A stretch of 64,000 nt of DNA from Microstegium vimineum. Lineage: Eukaryota > Streptophyta > Magnoliopsida > Poales > Poaceae. The translations under genes and the position numbers were made by a program. Positions within the stretch are counted from its first letter, which is position 1. The number at the start of each line of letters is the position of its first letter. Positions 10,401 to 19,856 of the stretch are shown piece after piece. The stretch is from positions 11,347,217 through 11,411,216 of the forward strand of contig CM039123.1 of NCBI GenBank assembly GCA_022036555.1. Reading direction: 5' to 3'. The notes beneath the pieces were generated by a model that saw only the letters and a program-made list of their open reading frames with translations, had not been told where the DNA came from and made no database searches.

Positions 10401-10467
10401 TGGCCCTGTCCATGGCGAACCGCACGGGTAGCTTCTGCAGGTTGACGTCGTGAACAACCTGGTCTCC
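10369..10467 (-). pseudogene. Captured fragment of a DXS gene
   Basis: Thirty-three codons on the minus strand read GDQ, then VVHDVNLQKLPVRFAMDR, then ARLVGADGPT followed by RC. This is the strongly conserved motif of plant 1-deoxy-D-xylulose-5-phosphate synthase, the first enzyme of the plastid MEP isoprenoid pathway, where the family has GADGPTHCG. Similarity stops abruptly on both sides. The fragment lies about 240 bp inside the right inverted repeat of the MULE, the usual place for a captured exon piece. It has no start codon of its own and cannot encode an enzyme. The host DXS gene is not in this window. Confidence 0.8.
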
Positions 10468-10621
10468 GCTGGTTCTGGCGTCTGGACGAGCGAGTAAGAA
10501 AAGGGACTGCGTGAGGTTGAAGAATAGGAGTAAAAAAAAAACAAGAATGTGGGGCCCACGTGCCACATCAGCAAAACCACTTGCAAAACAGCCTAGGGAT
10601 GTAAACTAAACCGTTTGCAAA

Positions 10622-10710
10622 GTTGGGGGATGTTGGATGTCTGGTTTTGCTGTTGAGGGAGCAAAGTCAGACTTTGGCAATAGTTAAGGGAGCAAAACTA
10701 GACTTTTTCC
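10622..10710 (-). repeat. Right terminal inverted repeat of the MULE
   Basis: Its reverse complement aligns with 3352-3440, including AGTTTTGCTCCCT and AAAACCAGACA. It is followed directly by the second copy of the 9-bp duplication. Confidence 0.82.
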
Positions 10711-10719
10711 AATATTATA
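10711..10719. repeat. 9-bp target site duplication, right copy
   Basis: AATATTATA, identical to 3343-3351. Removing the element and one copy joins the F-box 5' end to the sequence beginning at 10720. Confidence 0.85.
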
Positions 10720-11037
10720 CCGAAGGCTATGAGCGGGCCTTCGTAGGCCAATCCGCATCGAGCCCATTAAAGATGTAAGCCGGGCCAGATTGTTGCAGTC
10801 TTGCTGGATCGCATCTATGCACTGGAGGAGTTGGACCGTGCACAGCAGCTTTGTTTCCAAGTTCTCATCTTTAAGACTTTCCAACAAAAAAGAAAATAGC
10901 AAATATATACGTGTGACACATACGTATCTATCGAAAAACATCTATACAAAGTGGCACGTGTACATATCTATCAAAAAAACATCTATACAAAGTGACACGT
11001 ATGAATATTATACGATAGAAAGACTAAATGATTACCT
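10720..11037 (-). promoter_or_regulatory. Displaced promoter region of the F-box gene
   Basis: Before the MULE inserted, this sequence lay directly upstream of the F-box start codon. Read on the minus strand it has TGGGCTCGATGCGGATTGGC, containing a TGGGCT site and ATTGG (inverted CCAAT), both common in plant promoters. The assignment rests on the target duplication; promoter activity is inferred. Confidence 0.45.
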
Positions 11038-11040
11038 TAA

Positions 11041-11166
11041 GGCTGCGTTCGATTCTCAGGGATTAGTGCACTGGAATCATTCCAGCCAGGATTACTAGTG
11101 TAATTTATATAGTCCCTGTTCACTAGGAATATTTCTACCTAGATTTACTACTAACCGAATGAGCCC
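11041..11166. mobile_element. Tourist-like MITE, 126 bp
   Basis: The left end GGCTGCGTTCGATT and the reverse complement of the right end, GGGCTCATTCGGTT, form imperfect inverted repeats. TAA flanks both sides (11038-11040 and 11167-11169), the target preference of PIF/Harbinger-derived MITEs. Confidence 0.6.
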
Positions 11167-11169
11167 TAA

Positions 11170-13874
11170 AATGAGATTCAAAATTCATAAACATCCATTC
11201 CCGCCTAACAAGACCCCTTAACAGACGATGCTTTTGCAGTGTGATAGAGCGGTTGGTCTTTCCAAAAATATGTGAGTCGATCCCATGTTACAAATCAGTT
11301 TCTATTATGTTAACTTAGGTTGTATCATCAATTTGTAAAGTCCAAAATAAATCTTCGGTCTCCAAACATGATCATCCAAGTATCTCCTGTATATGATGCA
11401 TCTCGATCTCGGTTTCTCCTCATGTGACCACATGACATGAATCATGATGTGTTGCATCTAGACCATGGGACGGATTCAGCGGGGTAGGCTCAAGCCCCAT
11501 TACCGTGGTTGATCCCATAGAGCCCCACCTAGAGCTCCTCCAAACTTTTTTTGACATGGTTTCTTTGTAAAGGAGAGGCTGAAGGTTGAAGATGGGGTTT
11601 CAGCCCTCAGAACTTTAATCCTAAATCTGTCCCTGTCTGGACACTGCATTTTTATTAGACGCGCATGATTTTTTTATGGCCAGATCACACAAACAGGACG
11701 TTTTGGATTTGTTTACAACCACATATGTGCTATTGGGTTGAGTTGACGCCTGTTTATAAGGAGTCCAAAACACATGTAATCGATAAAACAACAAAATCTT
11801 TAGATTAGAGAGGGGCAAAACCGTAACTTTCTGTGTCAAAATCTTACATCACCGAATGATGGAAGGCTCAAATGAGTACTATAGAGGGAGAAGTAACCTG
11901 CGCCCAAGTCCAAATCTCGATCTTCTGTAGTGTGACTCACTCTCAATCTTGATTATTTGGTAAGAATAAAGAAAATCTCTCTCCGGCGACTTCCTATCTC
12001 AACTCTCAATCTTTCTTACTCAGGAAAATCAAACCAATCACACAAAAAAAATATGTGCGCTTATCCAATCTGTCAATCTTACAAATGTACAAGTGAAAAA
12101 GAAAAAAAATGGCTAAATGATTTGGAGATAATCTAGTATTCTTAGTGTAAGTTGTCTTCTACATAGTAGCTTTTAGAAGCTCGATATTAGAAATGGTTTG
12201 AAAACCAACAATTTACTTCCTATATTTTTAACAACTTAAAAAACTCGTTGATTTACCAAATTGGTTTTTAGGGACTTTGGAGATTGTTCTAAAAGCTAAG
12301 ATACACCTTTTTTTTTTTATGAAATACGTGTAAAGCCACGTTGGCCAAAAGGCATAGATACACAGAACACTGACAGTGATAGCACTTGCATTTCGTCACG
12401 AGTGCTAACATTTGTCCAGTATAGTGTTCTGTTCACTCCTGACGTTGCATTAACAATTAGTAATAGTAGTGTTATACCAACTGCTAATATGAAATCCTGA
12501 ATTGTTTGCAGCGACACCTATCGAGCAGAACTACATGGTTGGTCTAACATTACGAACCCGGGAGTCTTAACTCGATTAGTCTGTATTTGATGCACACAGT
12601 GACACACAACTTGCGTTGTGCGAGAGCATGCCCCGTCACATTGTCGGTTCTTATCGTGAAACCAATCTGTCGACATGGCTTCAGGAATGCAAACTGAGGA
12701 ATCACACAACAGTTTTTGAAAACGAGCCCTCACATACTCCTGGCTTCAGGAATGCAAATTGACGAACCATGCCTAGTTACATCTGACAGAGATAGGTACA
12801 ACTTACTTCAGTTACCAACCATGCCATACTTCAGAAGAAATAAACAGGATGCAGCCAAGGGCAATCTTTAAGTTCAGATTGAACTAAAGAAATGAACTTC
12901 CGATGACACCTCATCAATAATAAACTGCTCAAACAGATAGTACATTACCAGCATAAACTTCCTATGCCAGTCCCAAAAAAAGCATAGACAACACTTTTAG
13001 CCAAAGCAAATCAAGGCCAGCCACCATCTAATAGCACTACTCAACATCGTCAAAATGACAAATCTGTTTTAGAACTACACGAGAGCACCGTGGAAAACTG
13101 GAAATGACTACCACACATATTCCAATACTAATTCAGATAAACCTGCCTGTTTGCACAGATTTTGTGCTCATGGCCATAAGCACGGTAAACAATATGAATG
13201 TCAAATAGTTTCAATTAACATGCTACAGAATATACTCTGAGAACAGGTTGGGCTGTTGGCAACACTATTATCCAAGATTAACATATTACAATGCAGAGAA
13301 CACTGAAATCATCACATAGTTTGGCTGTGATATAACATATCAATAAAACAAACAGATATCAACACATTTAGAACTACCTAGTGCAGATACTGGCGCTTCA
13401 GTCCAACACAATTATTAATCCAGACACTTGCAAACAAGCGTACTCAAACTACATGATCATCAAAGAATGGAACAACATGATCATCAAAGATCCGATCTGC
13501 CAAGCTTTGGTGCACCAGGAAAGACAAGTCGTTATATAACAACTATAGTTGGGACACAAAACTGCCAAAAACAAGCAGGGAGAACTCTGATCTCAAGCCA
13601 GCCACAATACATTAGACAGCAGATCAAATGTCAGTGTTTGAGAAGGACATTTCACAATGGCGCATAACATTGATTGATAAGTTCATCAGAAACAAGCACA
13701 TTTCATAGCTCGGCGTGCTTCACGAGCATATTCACATGGAGGGCAAACCCCAAGTCACAACCACGCATCACATAGTCATACAGACATTAGGATTCACTCA
13801 ACACATAATCATATTCATCCCACTACAGGAATTTGCCCAACCTCCCGGGAGCACGAGCGCTACCAAATCTGACC
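11170..13874. other. Intergenic, no gene recognised
   Basis: AT-rich, repeat-like DNA with only short chance open frames. The right part should include the 3' UTR of the membrane-protein gene that ends at 13875. Confidence 0.5.
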
Positions 13875-14444
13875 CTAGTTCTTACCGCCGTCATGGACCT
13901 GGAGCTCCTGGATGATGACGTATCCGACCTTCTTGGGGCTCTCAGTGTCAGACGCCTCGTCCTCGTCGCCATAGAGCTCGTCGTACGGGGAGGCCGCGGC
14001 GGCGCCGGCGACCATGGACCAGACGAGGTACACGGAGGCAGCGGTGAGCGCGCCGCAGGCGACGCCGAAGAGGAGGCCGACGACGACCACGAGGATGTCC
14101 CTGGCGCGCTCCTGGGGCCCGGCGGCCGCGGCCACGGCGGGGTGCGGGAGATCGGGGCGGTGGATCTGGACGTTGGCGGGGATGGAGTGGAGGTGGTGGT
14201 GGTTGCGGTGGCCGTGGGGGACGTGTGGACCGAGGCGGCGGACGCGGAAGACGGTGATGACCGTGGCGACGTGGGGCACGCTGAGGTGGTGGTGGACGGC
14301 GCCGTCGCCTCTGCTGGGATTGGGATTCGGGTTGGGATCGGCCGGGAAGGCGACGAGGAAGGTGTGGCACGGCCGCGCGTCGGCGGCGAGAAGGGACGCG
14401 GCGACTACGGCGAGGAGCAAGAGGAGGAGGCGGCGGGCTGCCAT
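13875..14444 (-). CDS. Small signal-peptide single-pass membrane protein
   Basis: This is a single-exon gene for 189 residues starting at ATG 14444. Residues 1-23 are a strong signal peptide (LLLLLLAVVAASLLAADARP). A His/Pro-rich luminal or extracellular part follows (HHHLSVPHVATVITVFRVRR), then one transmembrane helix around residues 115-143 (ILVVVVGLLFGVACGAL). The acidic cytoplasmic tail has DELYGDEDEASDTESPKKVG and ends in a hydrophobic patch (YVIIQELQV). It resembles a conserved but uncharacterised plant membrane-protein family; I cannot name a function. Length, codon bias and the intact topology argue for a real gene. Confidence 0.82.
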   Translation of the reverse strand: MAARRLLLLLLAVVAASLLAADARPCHTFLVAFPADPNPNPNPSRGDGAVHHHLSVPHVATVITVFRVRRLGPHVPHGHRNHHHLHSIPANVQIHRPDLPHPAVAAAAGPQERARDILVVVVGLLFGVACGALTAASVYLVWSMVAGAAAASPYDELYGDEDEASDTESPKKVGYVIIQELQVHDGGKN

Positions 14445-14821
14445 GGCTGCCGGATCTGTGGCTGGGGAAAGGGAAGGTTGGCTTCCTCGGAGAAAATGGA
14501 GCTGGGATGAAGTCGACTCTGCTCTGCAGCCGCTGGTGATGTGGTCTGTGGTGCGACTTGTGAGGGAATCCGAGGGGAAACGTGCTTATTGCACTTTAGC
14601 CCCTTTGTTTCTTATGCGTTTCGGATTTGGGCTTCACGGGAAAATAGATAGCGCTTGGACTTTTTTTTAATGGAATATCTGCTTCCATTCGGACCAAACC
14701 TATATTTTTATTTAAGATAACGATACAAAAAATATTCTAGTCTCTACGTCATGATGAGATGCTTTAGCCGTTCCCTATTTATGCTTATTTTAGTAAAAGA
14801 GGTTCAGATCCTTCTATCTTA

Positions 14822-15223
14822 GAGCAACCACAATGTTATATAAAAATAGTTCATAGACAATACAATATTGTGTATCAGCTAAAAACATTGTGGAAACAAT
14901 CTATAGAACACTCCATAGTTAAAGGTATCCATAGGTATATGGACTACCCATAAGGAATAAATAAATAGTTTTCTCTCTCTTTAGGGCATATTTGGAACGC
15001 ATGAATTTCACAGAAATTTCACAGAAATCAGTTCATTTTCACATGAAAAACGCAGGAACCGAGAAAAATTCCCGCGTTCCAAACAACGTCTTACTCTCTC
15101 ACACAAAATCTTATGGACTGCTCATATAGACTACCCAACATTGTGGCAACAAGTATAACTATAGATCACAGGCATACAAGTTGTCCATATAGACTATTTG
15201 GTCTATAAACATTGTGGTTGCTC
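14822..15223. mobile_element. Tourist-like MITE, outer element
   Basis: Perfect terminal inverted repeats (GAGCAACCACAATGTT and its reverse complement ending ...GGTTGCTC) are flanked by TTA at 14819-14821 and 15224-15226. The element is interrupted by a second MITE at 14984-15090. Confidence 0.8.
14984..15090. mobile_element. Tourist-like MITE nested in the outer MITE
   Basis: The ends GGGCATATTTGGAACGC and (reverse complement) GACGTTGTTTGGAACGC are inverted repeats flanked by TTA at 14981-14983 and 15091-15093. It sits wholly inside the outer element, so it inserted later. Confidence 0.78.
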
Positions 15224-15226
15224 TTA

Positions 15227-15340
15227 GAGCCTGTTTAGATTATATGGTTTTAAAAAATTATAGTATCGTAGAAGCGTAGTTTTATAAGCCAAGAAAAGAT
15301 ACATCGTTTATTTAGCTAATAAGTTGATTGATGCTATTTT
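15227..15340. mobile_element. Truncated MITE-like end
   Basis: It begins GAGCCTGTTTAGATTATATG directly after the outer MITE's TTA, with AT-rich foldback-like sequence behind it. No matching right end was found, so it appears truncated by the sequence that follows. Confidence 0.35.
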
Positions 15341-16500
15341 TTGTTTAGAGCCACTAGCGACCGGACGTCCGACGCACCATACGCGTCCGGACGCACCGCT
15401 AAAATGCTAAACCATGCGGGTTCCTTTCGCCCCTGCCCCCACCCGCACTCTCCCCCGGTCCGGTTAGCGCCCTTTGGTGAGCCACTCGCCCCCATAGGCC
15501 ACCACATCTTCCTTCGCACGGCCTCAAGCGGGCGACAGGCACGCCCCACGGGCCCCTGACCGTAGCACCCTTGTTCGTCGTACCCCACCTCCATCCACTG
15601 CCCCGCTGACGAGCGACGCGCCTCCGTCCGTCGGCCCCCAGCTCGCCCCCAGCCGAACCACATAAAAACAGTTGAATGAAACGCTTGCAACAGTATGGGA
15701 TAACTGTTGAAACATAAATTAAAGCGACTGAAACATTTAGAACATATTATTGCAACATTTGAGTGAAGCATATGAAACATCCGGATCACGACGATTACAA
15801 CATACATTTAGAAACAAATGAAATATTTCGAACAAAATCTTACAACATGACTTTGAACACATTCCCAACATATACAAAACATCCCAAGGTTTTACAACAT
15901 CCATATGTATCAATTGCAACATACCTCTAAAGCTTCTGAAACAACTAAAAATGCAATTGCAGCATAGGAGGGGGGAGAGAGAGCCTTCGCGGGAAGCGCC
16001 ATGACTGCAAGATCTGAGGGCGTTGGGCGCTCGCTGTGGGAGAGGACGTCAGTACCGGGGGAAGGGCGCCGTCGGGGTTGGGGAGGAGAAAATCGGGGTG
16101 AGGAAGGAGCCACCAAGGTGAGTGAGGAGGAAGTTAGGGTCGGGGATAGAGCTATCGGACGTCGGCGTGGAAGGAGGAGGTCCACACGATGGGAGAAGAG
16201 GGCGGGAGTGGGGGAGGGCGTGCACCGGGGTGGGTGAGGACGCTGCCGCCAACCAAAGATGGAGCGGCGCGACAGGCGCAATGGGAGGGGCGAGAGGAGC
16301 GCAACTGCGTAAGCTACGGGACAAGGACGGATGAATGGATGAGGTCATGAGGATACGCTCGTGGGAGTGGATAAGGGCAGATGTGTGTTGAGGAAGGATC
16401 ATAATAATTAAAGTACGGGGATCACCTACAGGATGCATGGGTCGCACCGCGCGCACCGCACCTGTGTCCGTCCGGGCAGACGGACACCCTGTAAGAAGTG
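15341..16500. repeat. Dispersed repeat, GC-rich ends and AACAT-rich core
   Basis: The left part (CCGGACGTCCGACGCACC) and right part (GTCCGTCCGGGCAGACGGAC) are GC-rich. The core (15660-15960) repeats GAAACAT/CAACAT words. TTTTTTGTT occurs at both flanks (about 15337 and 16507), possibly a target duplication. This texture is typical of a grass dispersed repeat. Open frames here are chance ones. Confidence 0.4.
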
Positions 16501-16555
16501 TTACCGTTTTTTGTTGTTTTATTGTGAGATAAAAATATGGAAGCGACTAAATTAC

Positions 16556-17159
16556 GGCCGTGCGTGCGTTAGGCTGCACGCACGACCGTCTCCTACCTCA
16601 CGTCTACTACTCCCCTTCAACCCTTCTTCCTCCTCGCCGGCGGCCGCACTCCTCGTCGCCCCCCGCCCCCGCCGCCGCCCACCACCCCGCTGCGGCGAGC
16701 GAGGTGCTGCGAAACCCTAGCTCGCCCGCGGCGTCGCCTTCTTCCCCTCCCCGCCACCACCGCCGCCGACATGGCCGGAGCTCCCCCGCCCCGACCCGGC
16801 CCGACTGCCCCTACCGCCGCCAGCTCCCCTAAACTGCCCATCCACCATCTCGCCTGGCCTACCTGCCTCACCCGGTCGGCCCTTCTATATCCCACCGGAG
16901 TTGGGGAAGAGAAGGGAATAGTTCGTCGGAACCCTAGATCCAGAGAAGGAGGAGGAGGAGGGTGGTGGTGGTGGTGGTGGTGGTACCTCGCCATGGCCAC
17001 CGTCGAACCCCGCCGCCGCCGCCATCAGAGAAGGGAGTAGGTCACATGGGAGAGGGAGGGAGGGAGGGAGGAAGAGGAGCCGCGGCTATAGAGGCACGCG
17101 CGTGGAAGGCGAGGAGTATGGGGCGAGCGGGTGCGGGGATGGAGCCGTGCGTGCGCTCG
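16556..17159. mobile_element. 604-bp GC-rich element with 11-bp flanking repeats
   Basis: GACTAAATTAC is repeated exactly at 16545-16555 and 17160-17170. Inside, GCACGCACGACC near the left end is inverted relative to GGAGCCGTGCGTGCGC at the right end. The interior has gene-like 5' sequence (AAACCCTAGCTCGCC) and a GGT/GGA run. It may be a small Mutator-like or Pack-type element. The family is uncertain because 11 bp is longer than the usual MULE duplication. Confidence 0.45.
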
Positions 17160-17331
17160 GACTAAATTACAGGTATCCGTAAAGAAATATTTACCTAAAA
17201 ATATTGTACTATGACTGATAAGTTAAACAGAAAATTTATTTCATCCCAACATTCAATAGCTTTAAAAACCATAGTTTATTATAAAATTATAGTATTTATC
17301 CTATACTTTAAAAATATTTTACATCGGGTCT

Positions 17332-18711
17332 CTAATGATAAACTGATATGGGTTGGTTAAGACTTCCACTGTTAGCCCATGTCCCTCCCCCTGTGGCTGT
17401 GGCTCTGGCACCGGCAGTGGCGACATCAGTTGAAACCGGCGGCCCTTCCATCTCCCAAAATTGCTGGACGACTCCTGGATCCTCCTGATACTGATGTCCC
17501 ACGCCTGACAGGGACTGCTCTGGACCACTAAACTGTGGTGTCCCAGAGCAGCTGTGACCTTGAGCAAAGAGTTGAGCTCTCCAAGAGCTGAAGCCGCCTG
17601 CTTGGAGATCATCATAGTAGCTAATGCCTTGGGCCATGTCACTGAGGTAATGCAGCGGCTCCGGCTCGGCTCCAAAATGCTGGCCGGCGTCCGGGTACTG
17701 GAAGTAATCAGCCAAGCACCCCGTCTCGTACCCGTGGCCACCTGCGTCCATGAAGCTGCTCATGCCCATGCTGTGGTGCCCCTCGTCCTCGTGCTGTGGC
17801 GGCATGTACGCAGGATTGGCGGCGATGGCGGCGTCGGTGCCCCACGAGGCCTGATCGTACCAGCCGCCGTAGGCGCCATTGGCATTGGAAGTGCATTGGA
17901 AGCCGCCGCCGTAATAATCAGGGAAAGAGACGCTGGTGTTCGGCTGGTAGGCGTGCCATGGGAACTGGCCGTTCTCGCCATTGCCTGCTGGCAGCATCTG
18001 CGCCTGCCACTGATGGTTGCTGCCCGTGTCCATGTCGGTGCCGCCGTTGATGCACTGGGTCGCGCCGGACGCAGGCTGCCGCGTCATGCTGGCATCGAGC
18101 GGGAGCGGCTCGACGCCGTCGTCCCACATGAGCTCGTCGACCCACGCCTGGAATTCGTCGAGTTCGTCGCCGCCGCCACCACTAACGACAAACGGAGGAC
18201 GCCCTTGCCCAACGTCCGGCACGACGGCGGCGTCCGCCGACACCTGCCCAAGCTGGCCATCGCCATCGTCGTCATCGGCGACGCCCAACTCCTTCCGTCT
18301 CTCAGCCGTGGTCAGCAGCGCCGCGTCGATGGACGCGAGCAGCTCCTCCAGGTTCATGGCCTCCAGCGTCGCCTCGTCGGGACACGCGAGCGCCTTGAGG
18401 CCCTGCCTTCGCTTCTTGTCGAGCCTGCCCTCCTCCTTACCCAGCTGCCCATTGATGTAGCCCAGGTGCGTGTGTGTCGCCCGCTTGTCCGCCGGCAGCC
18501 TGCGGTACCTGTCGATGACGGCGCCCCGGTCGGACTCCCACACGACTGGCACGCCGCCACCGCCGTCTGCGCAGACAAGCGCGACGTCCACGTGGCAGAG
18601 CTCCGCGAGCTGCTGCGCCTTCTTCAAAAGCCCGGCCTTCCTCCGCGTGAAGGCCTTCGCGCGATCCCGTGCATTGCCGATGAGGCTCATCTGGATCTTG
18701 GCGCGCGGCAT
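17332..18711 (-). CDS. Type I (M-type) MADS-box transcription factor
   Basis: This is an intronless gene for 459 residues from ATG 18711 to TAG 17332. Residues 1-60 form a MADS DNA-binding domain (MPRAKIQMSLIGNARDRAKA, then FTRRKAGLLKKAQQLAELCH and VDVALVCAD). No K-domain follows. Residues 60-140 are basic and helical (RRLPADKRATHTHLGYINGQ), and the rest is Gly/Asp/Gln-rich and poorly conserved. The lack of introns and K-domain marks the type I class, probably Mbeta or Mgamma. Such factors act in the nucleus, often in female gametophyte or endosperm, binding CArG-like sites as heterodimers. A TATA box lies about 165 bp upstream. The frame is intact and GC-rich like its monocot relatives. Confidence 0.92.
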   Translation of the reverse strand: MPRAKIQMSLIGNARDRAKAFTRRKAGLLKKAQQLAELCHVDVALVCADGGGGVPVVWESDRGAVIDRYRRLPADKRATHTHLGYINGQLGKEEGRLDKKRRQGLKALACPDEATLEAMNLEELLASIDAALLTTAERRKELGVADDDDGDGQLGQVSADAAVVPDVGQGRPPFVVSGGGGDELDEFQAWVDELMWDDGVEPLPLDASMTRQPASGATQCINGGTDMDTGSNHQWQAQMLPAGNGENGQFPWHAYQPNTSVSFPDYYGGGFQCTSNANGAYGGWYDQASWGTDAAIAANPAYMPPQHEDEGHHSMGMSSFMDAGGHGYETGCLADYFQYPDAGQHFGAEPEPLHYLSDMAQGISYYDDLQAGGFSSWRAQLFAQGHSCSGTPQFSGPEQSLSGVGHQYQEDPGVVQQFWEMEGPPVSTDVATAGARATATGGGTWANSGSLNQPISVYH

Positions 18712-18872
18712 GGACGATGTATGGCTGCGGCGGCAGCGACGAGCGTGGTCCTGCTACGTACGTACGTGGTCGTCGCTCGGCTCTGGCTATGCGGCCGGCG
18801 GCTCGCTACTTAGGGCAGGAGCTGTGCGGTATTGAGCTTGTCTCGTCCACCGTGCACTTTCGGACACGGCCG

Positions 18873-18880
18873 TATATATA
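18873..18880 (-). promoter_or_regulatory. TATA box of the MADS gene
   Basis: Minus-strand CTATATATAC lies about 165 bp upstream of ATG 18711, implying transcription starting near 18845 and a short 5' UTR. Confidence 0.6.
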
Positions 18881-18889
18881 GACACTAAG

Positions 18890-19856
18890 AGAGGAGGTGC
18901 ACGACACAAGCACCGGCGGCGTTGGACACGAACACGGACTCACGGAGATCCGCCTGGCGGCGGCGGCGCGTATCTTATCCCGTTTCGAACATGGAGACTC
19001 CTCGGCACATTATTGCTCCCAGTTATGGCAACAATATCCGGATGCGACTGCAACAGGACTAGTACATCCAGCAGCTTCACGGTTACTGCTCATGCTCAAA
19101 CTCAACTGCGAAAAAAAGTCTGTAACATGGAGCTCAGCCCAGCCCAGTCCACCAGCTCCCATAGTCCCATCTCTCGCCTAAAAGGTTATTACATCAAGGG
19201 ATCCTCTAGGTAGAATCTTGTAGATTGATTGGTATCCGGTATCCAGATTCTATTAGGTTCTGCTAAATGTATATGCCTTCTACTATTCTACTATGTTTTA
19301 TACAAATTTAAGCCTATATGTAATATATAATATTAATTTGAATAATTTATTTGACTTCTGAAATTCTAAGTTGACTATTGACATTATTCTCAACTAACCT
19401 AGCCATTTATTTATCACAGTCAAATCATCTTAAAAGATCACTATATCAACTATTTATTTATTCTCATCTTGAAAGATCGCGGTGGGTTATGGCCGGTTAC
19501 CTGTAGTTGCTCTGTTCTGCGAAAAAAATCGAACGAGGACAGTCCAATGAAGCAACTATGGGCATCCAACGTGGTTTTGCGATACGTGTTCACGTACATT
19601 CATCCAATAAATACAATTATTGCTTAAATTTAGCAAAAATAGTTAAAAAGAAAAATTCCATATCTTTCGTGTCTTGGATGCATGAGCATGGATAGGTGCC
19701 ACAAATCTACAGTGAGTACCCAGGCTTGCTGCATAGAAACCGTCCCAACTCAGGCTTTGTTTGGATATATACATATCTCAACTCACATGTTTTGGAGTGA
19801 AATAGAGTGAAACTTAATTTCAACACATGTGGTTTAAAGAAAGATATATGTGGATC
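18890..19856. other. Intergenic with MITE-like sequence near 19750
   Basis: No gene was recognised. Around 19754-19850 a segment beginning GGCTTTGTTTGGATATATAC resembles a MITE end. It is cut off at 19857 where a retrotransposon LTR begins. Confidence 0.4.

Larger units (their letters stand above)
3352..10710. mobile_element. Mutator-like element (Pack-MULE type), 7.36 kb
   Basis: The left end (GAAAAAAGTCCAGTTTTGCT) and the reverse complement of the right end (GGAAAAAGTCTAGTTTTGCT) match and stay alignable for about 85 bp. A perfect 9-bp direct repeat, AATATTATA, lies outside both ends. Terminal inverted repeats of this length plus a 9-bp duplication identify a MULE. I find no mudrA-type transposase inside, so it is non-autonomous. 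Its interior holds a dead PIF/Harbinger transposon (about 3858 to 7500 or beyond) and a GC-rich block (8400-10480) with direct repeats and a DXS gene fragment. The insertion lies 39 bp upstream of the F-box start codon, in keeping with the known preference of MULEs for gene 5' ends. Confidence 0.85.

Noticed and set aside
8406..10566. Many overlapping GC-rich frames on both strands inside the MULE
   Set aside because: They overlap each other in up to six frames and have no domains apart from the short DXS piece, so I treat them as composition artefacts.
15334..16456. Pro/Arg/Ser-rich frames as genes
   Set aside because: They fall inside a dispersed repeat with AACAT-rich core and show no homology.
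17554..18813. Long open frame (419 codons) on the plus strand opposite the MADS gene
   Set aside because: It mirrors the GC-rich MADS coding strand, has no domain, and exists because stop codons are rare in high-GC antisense.
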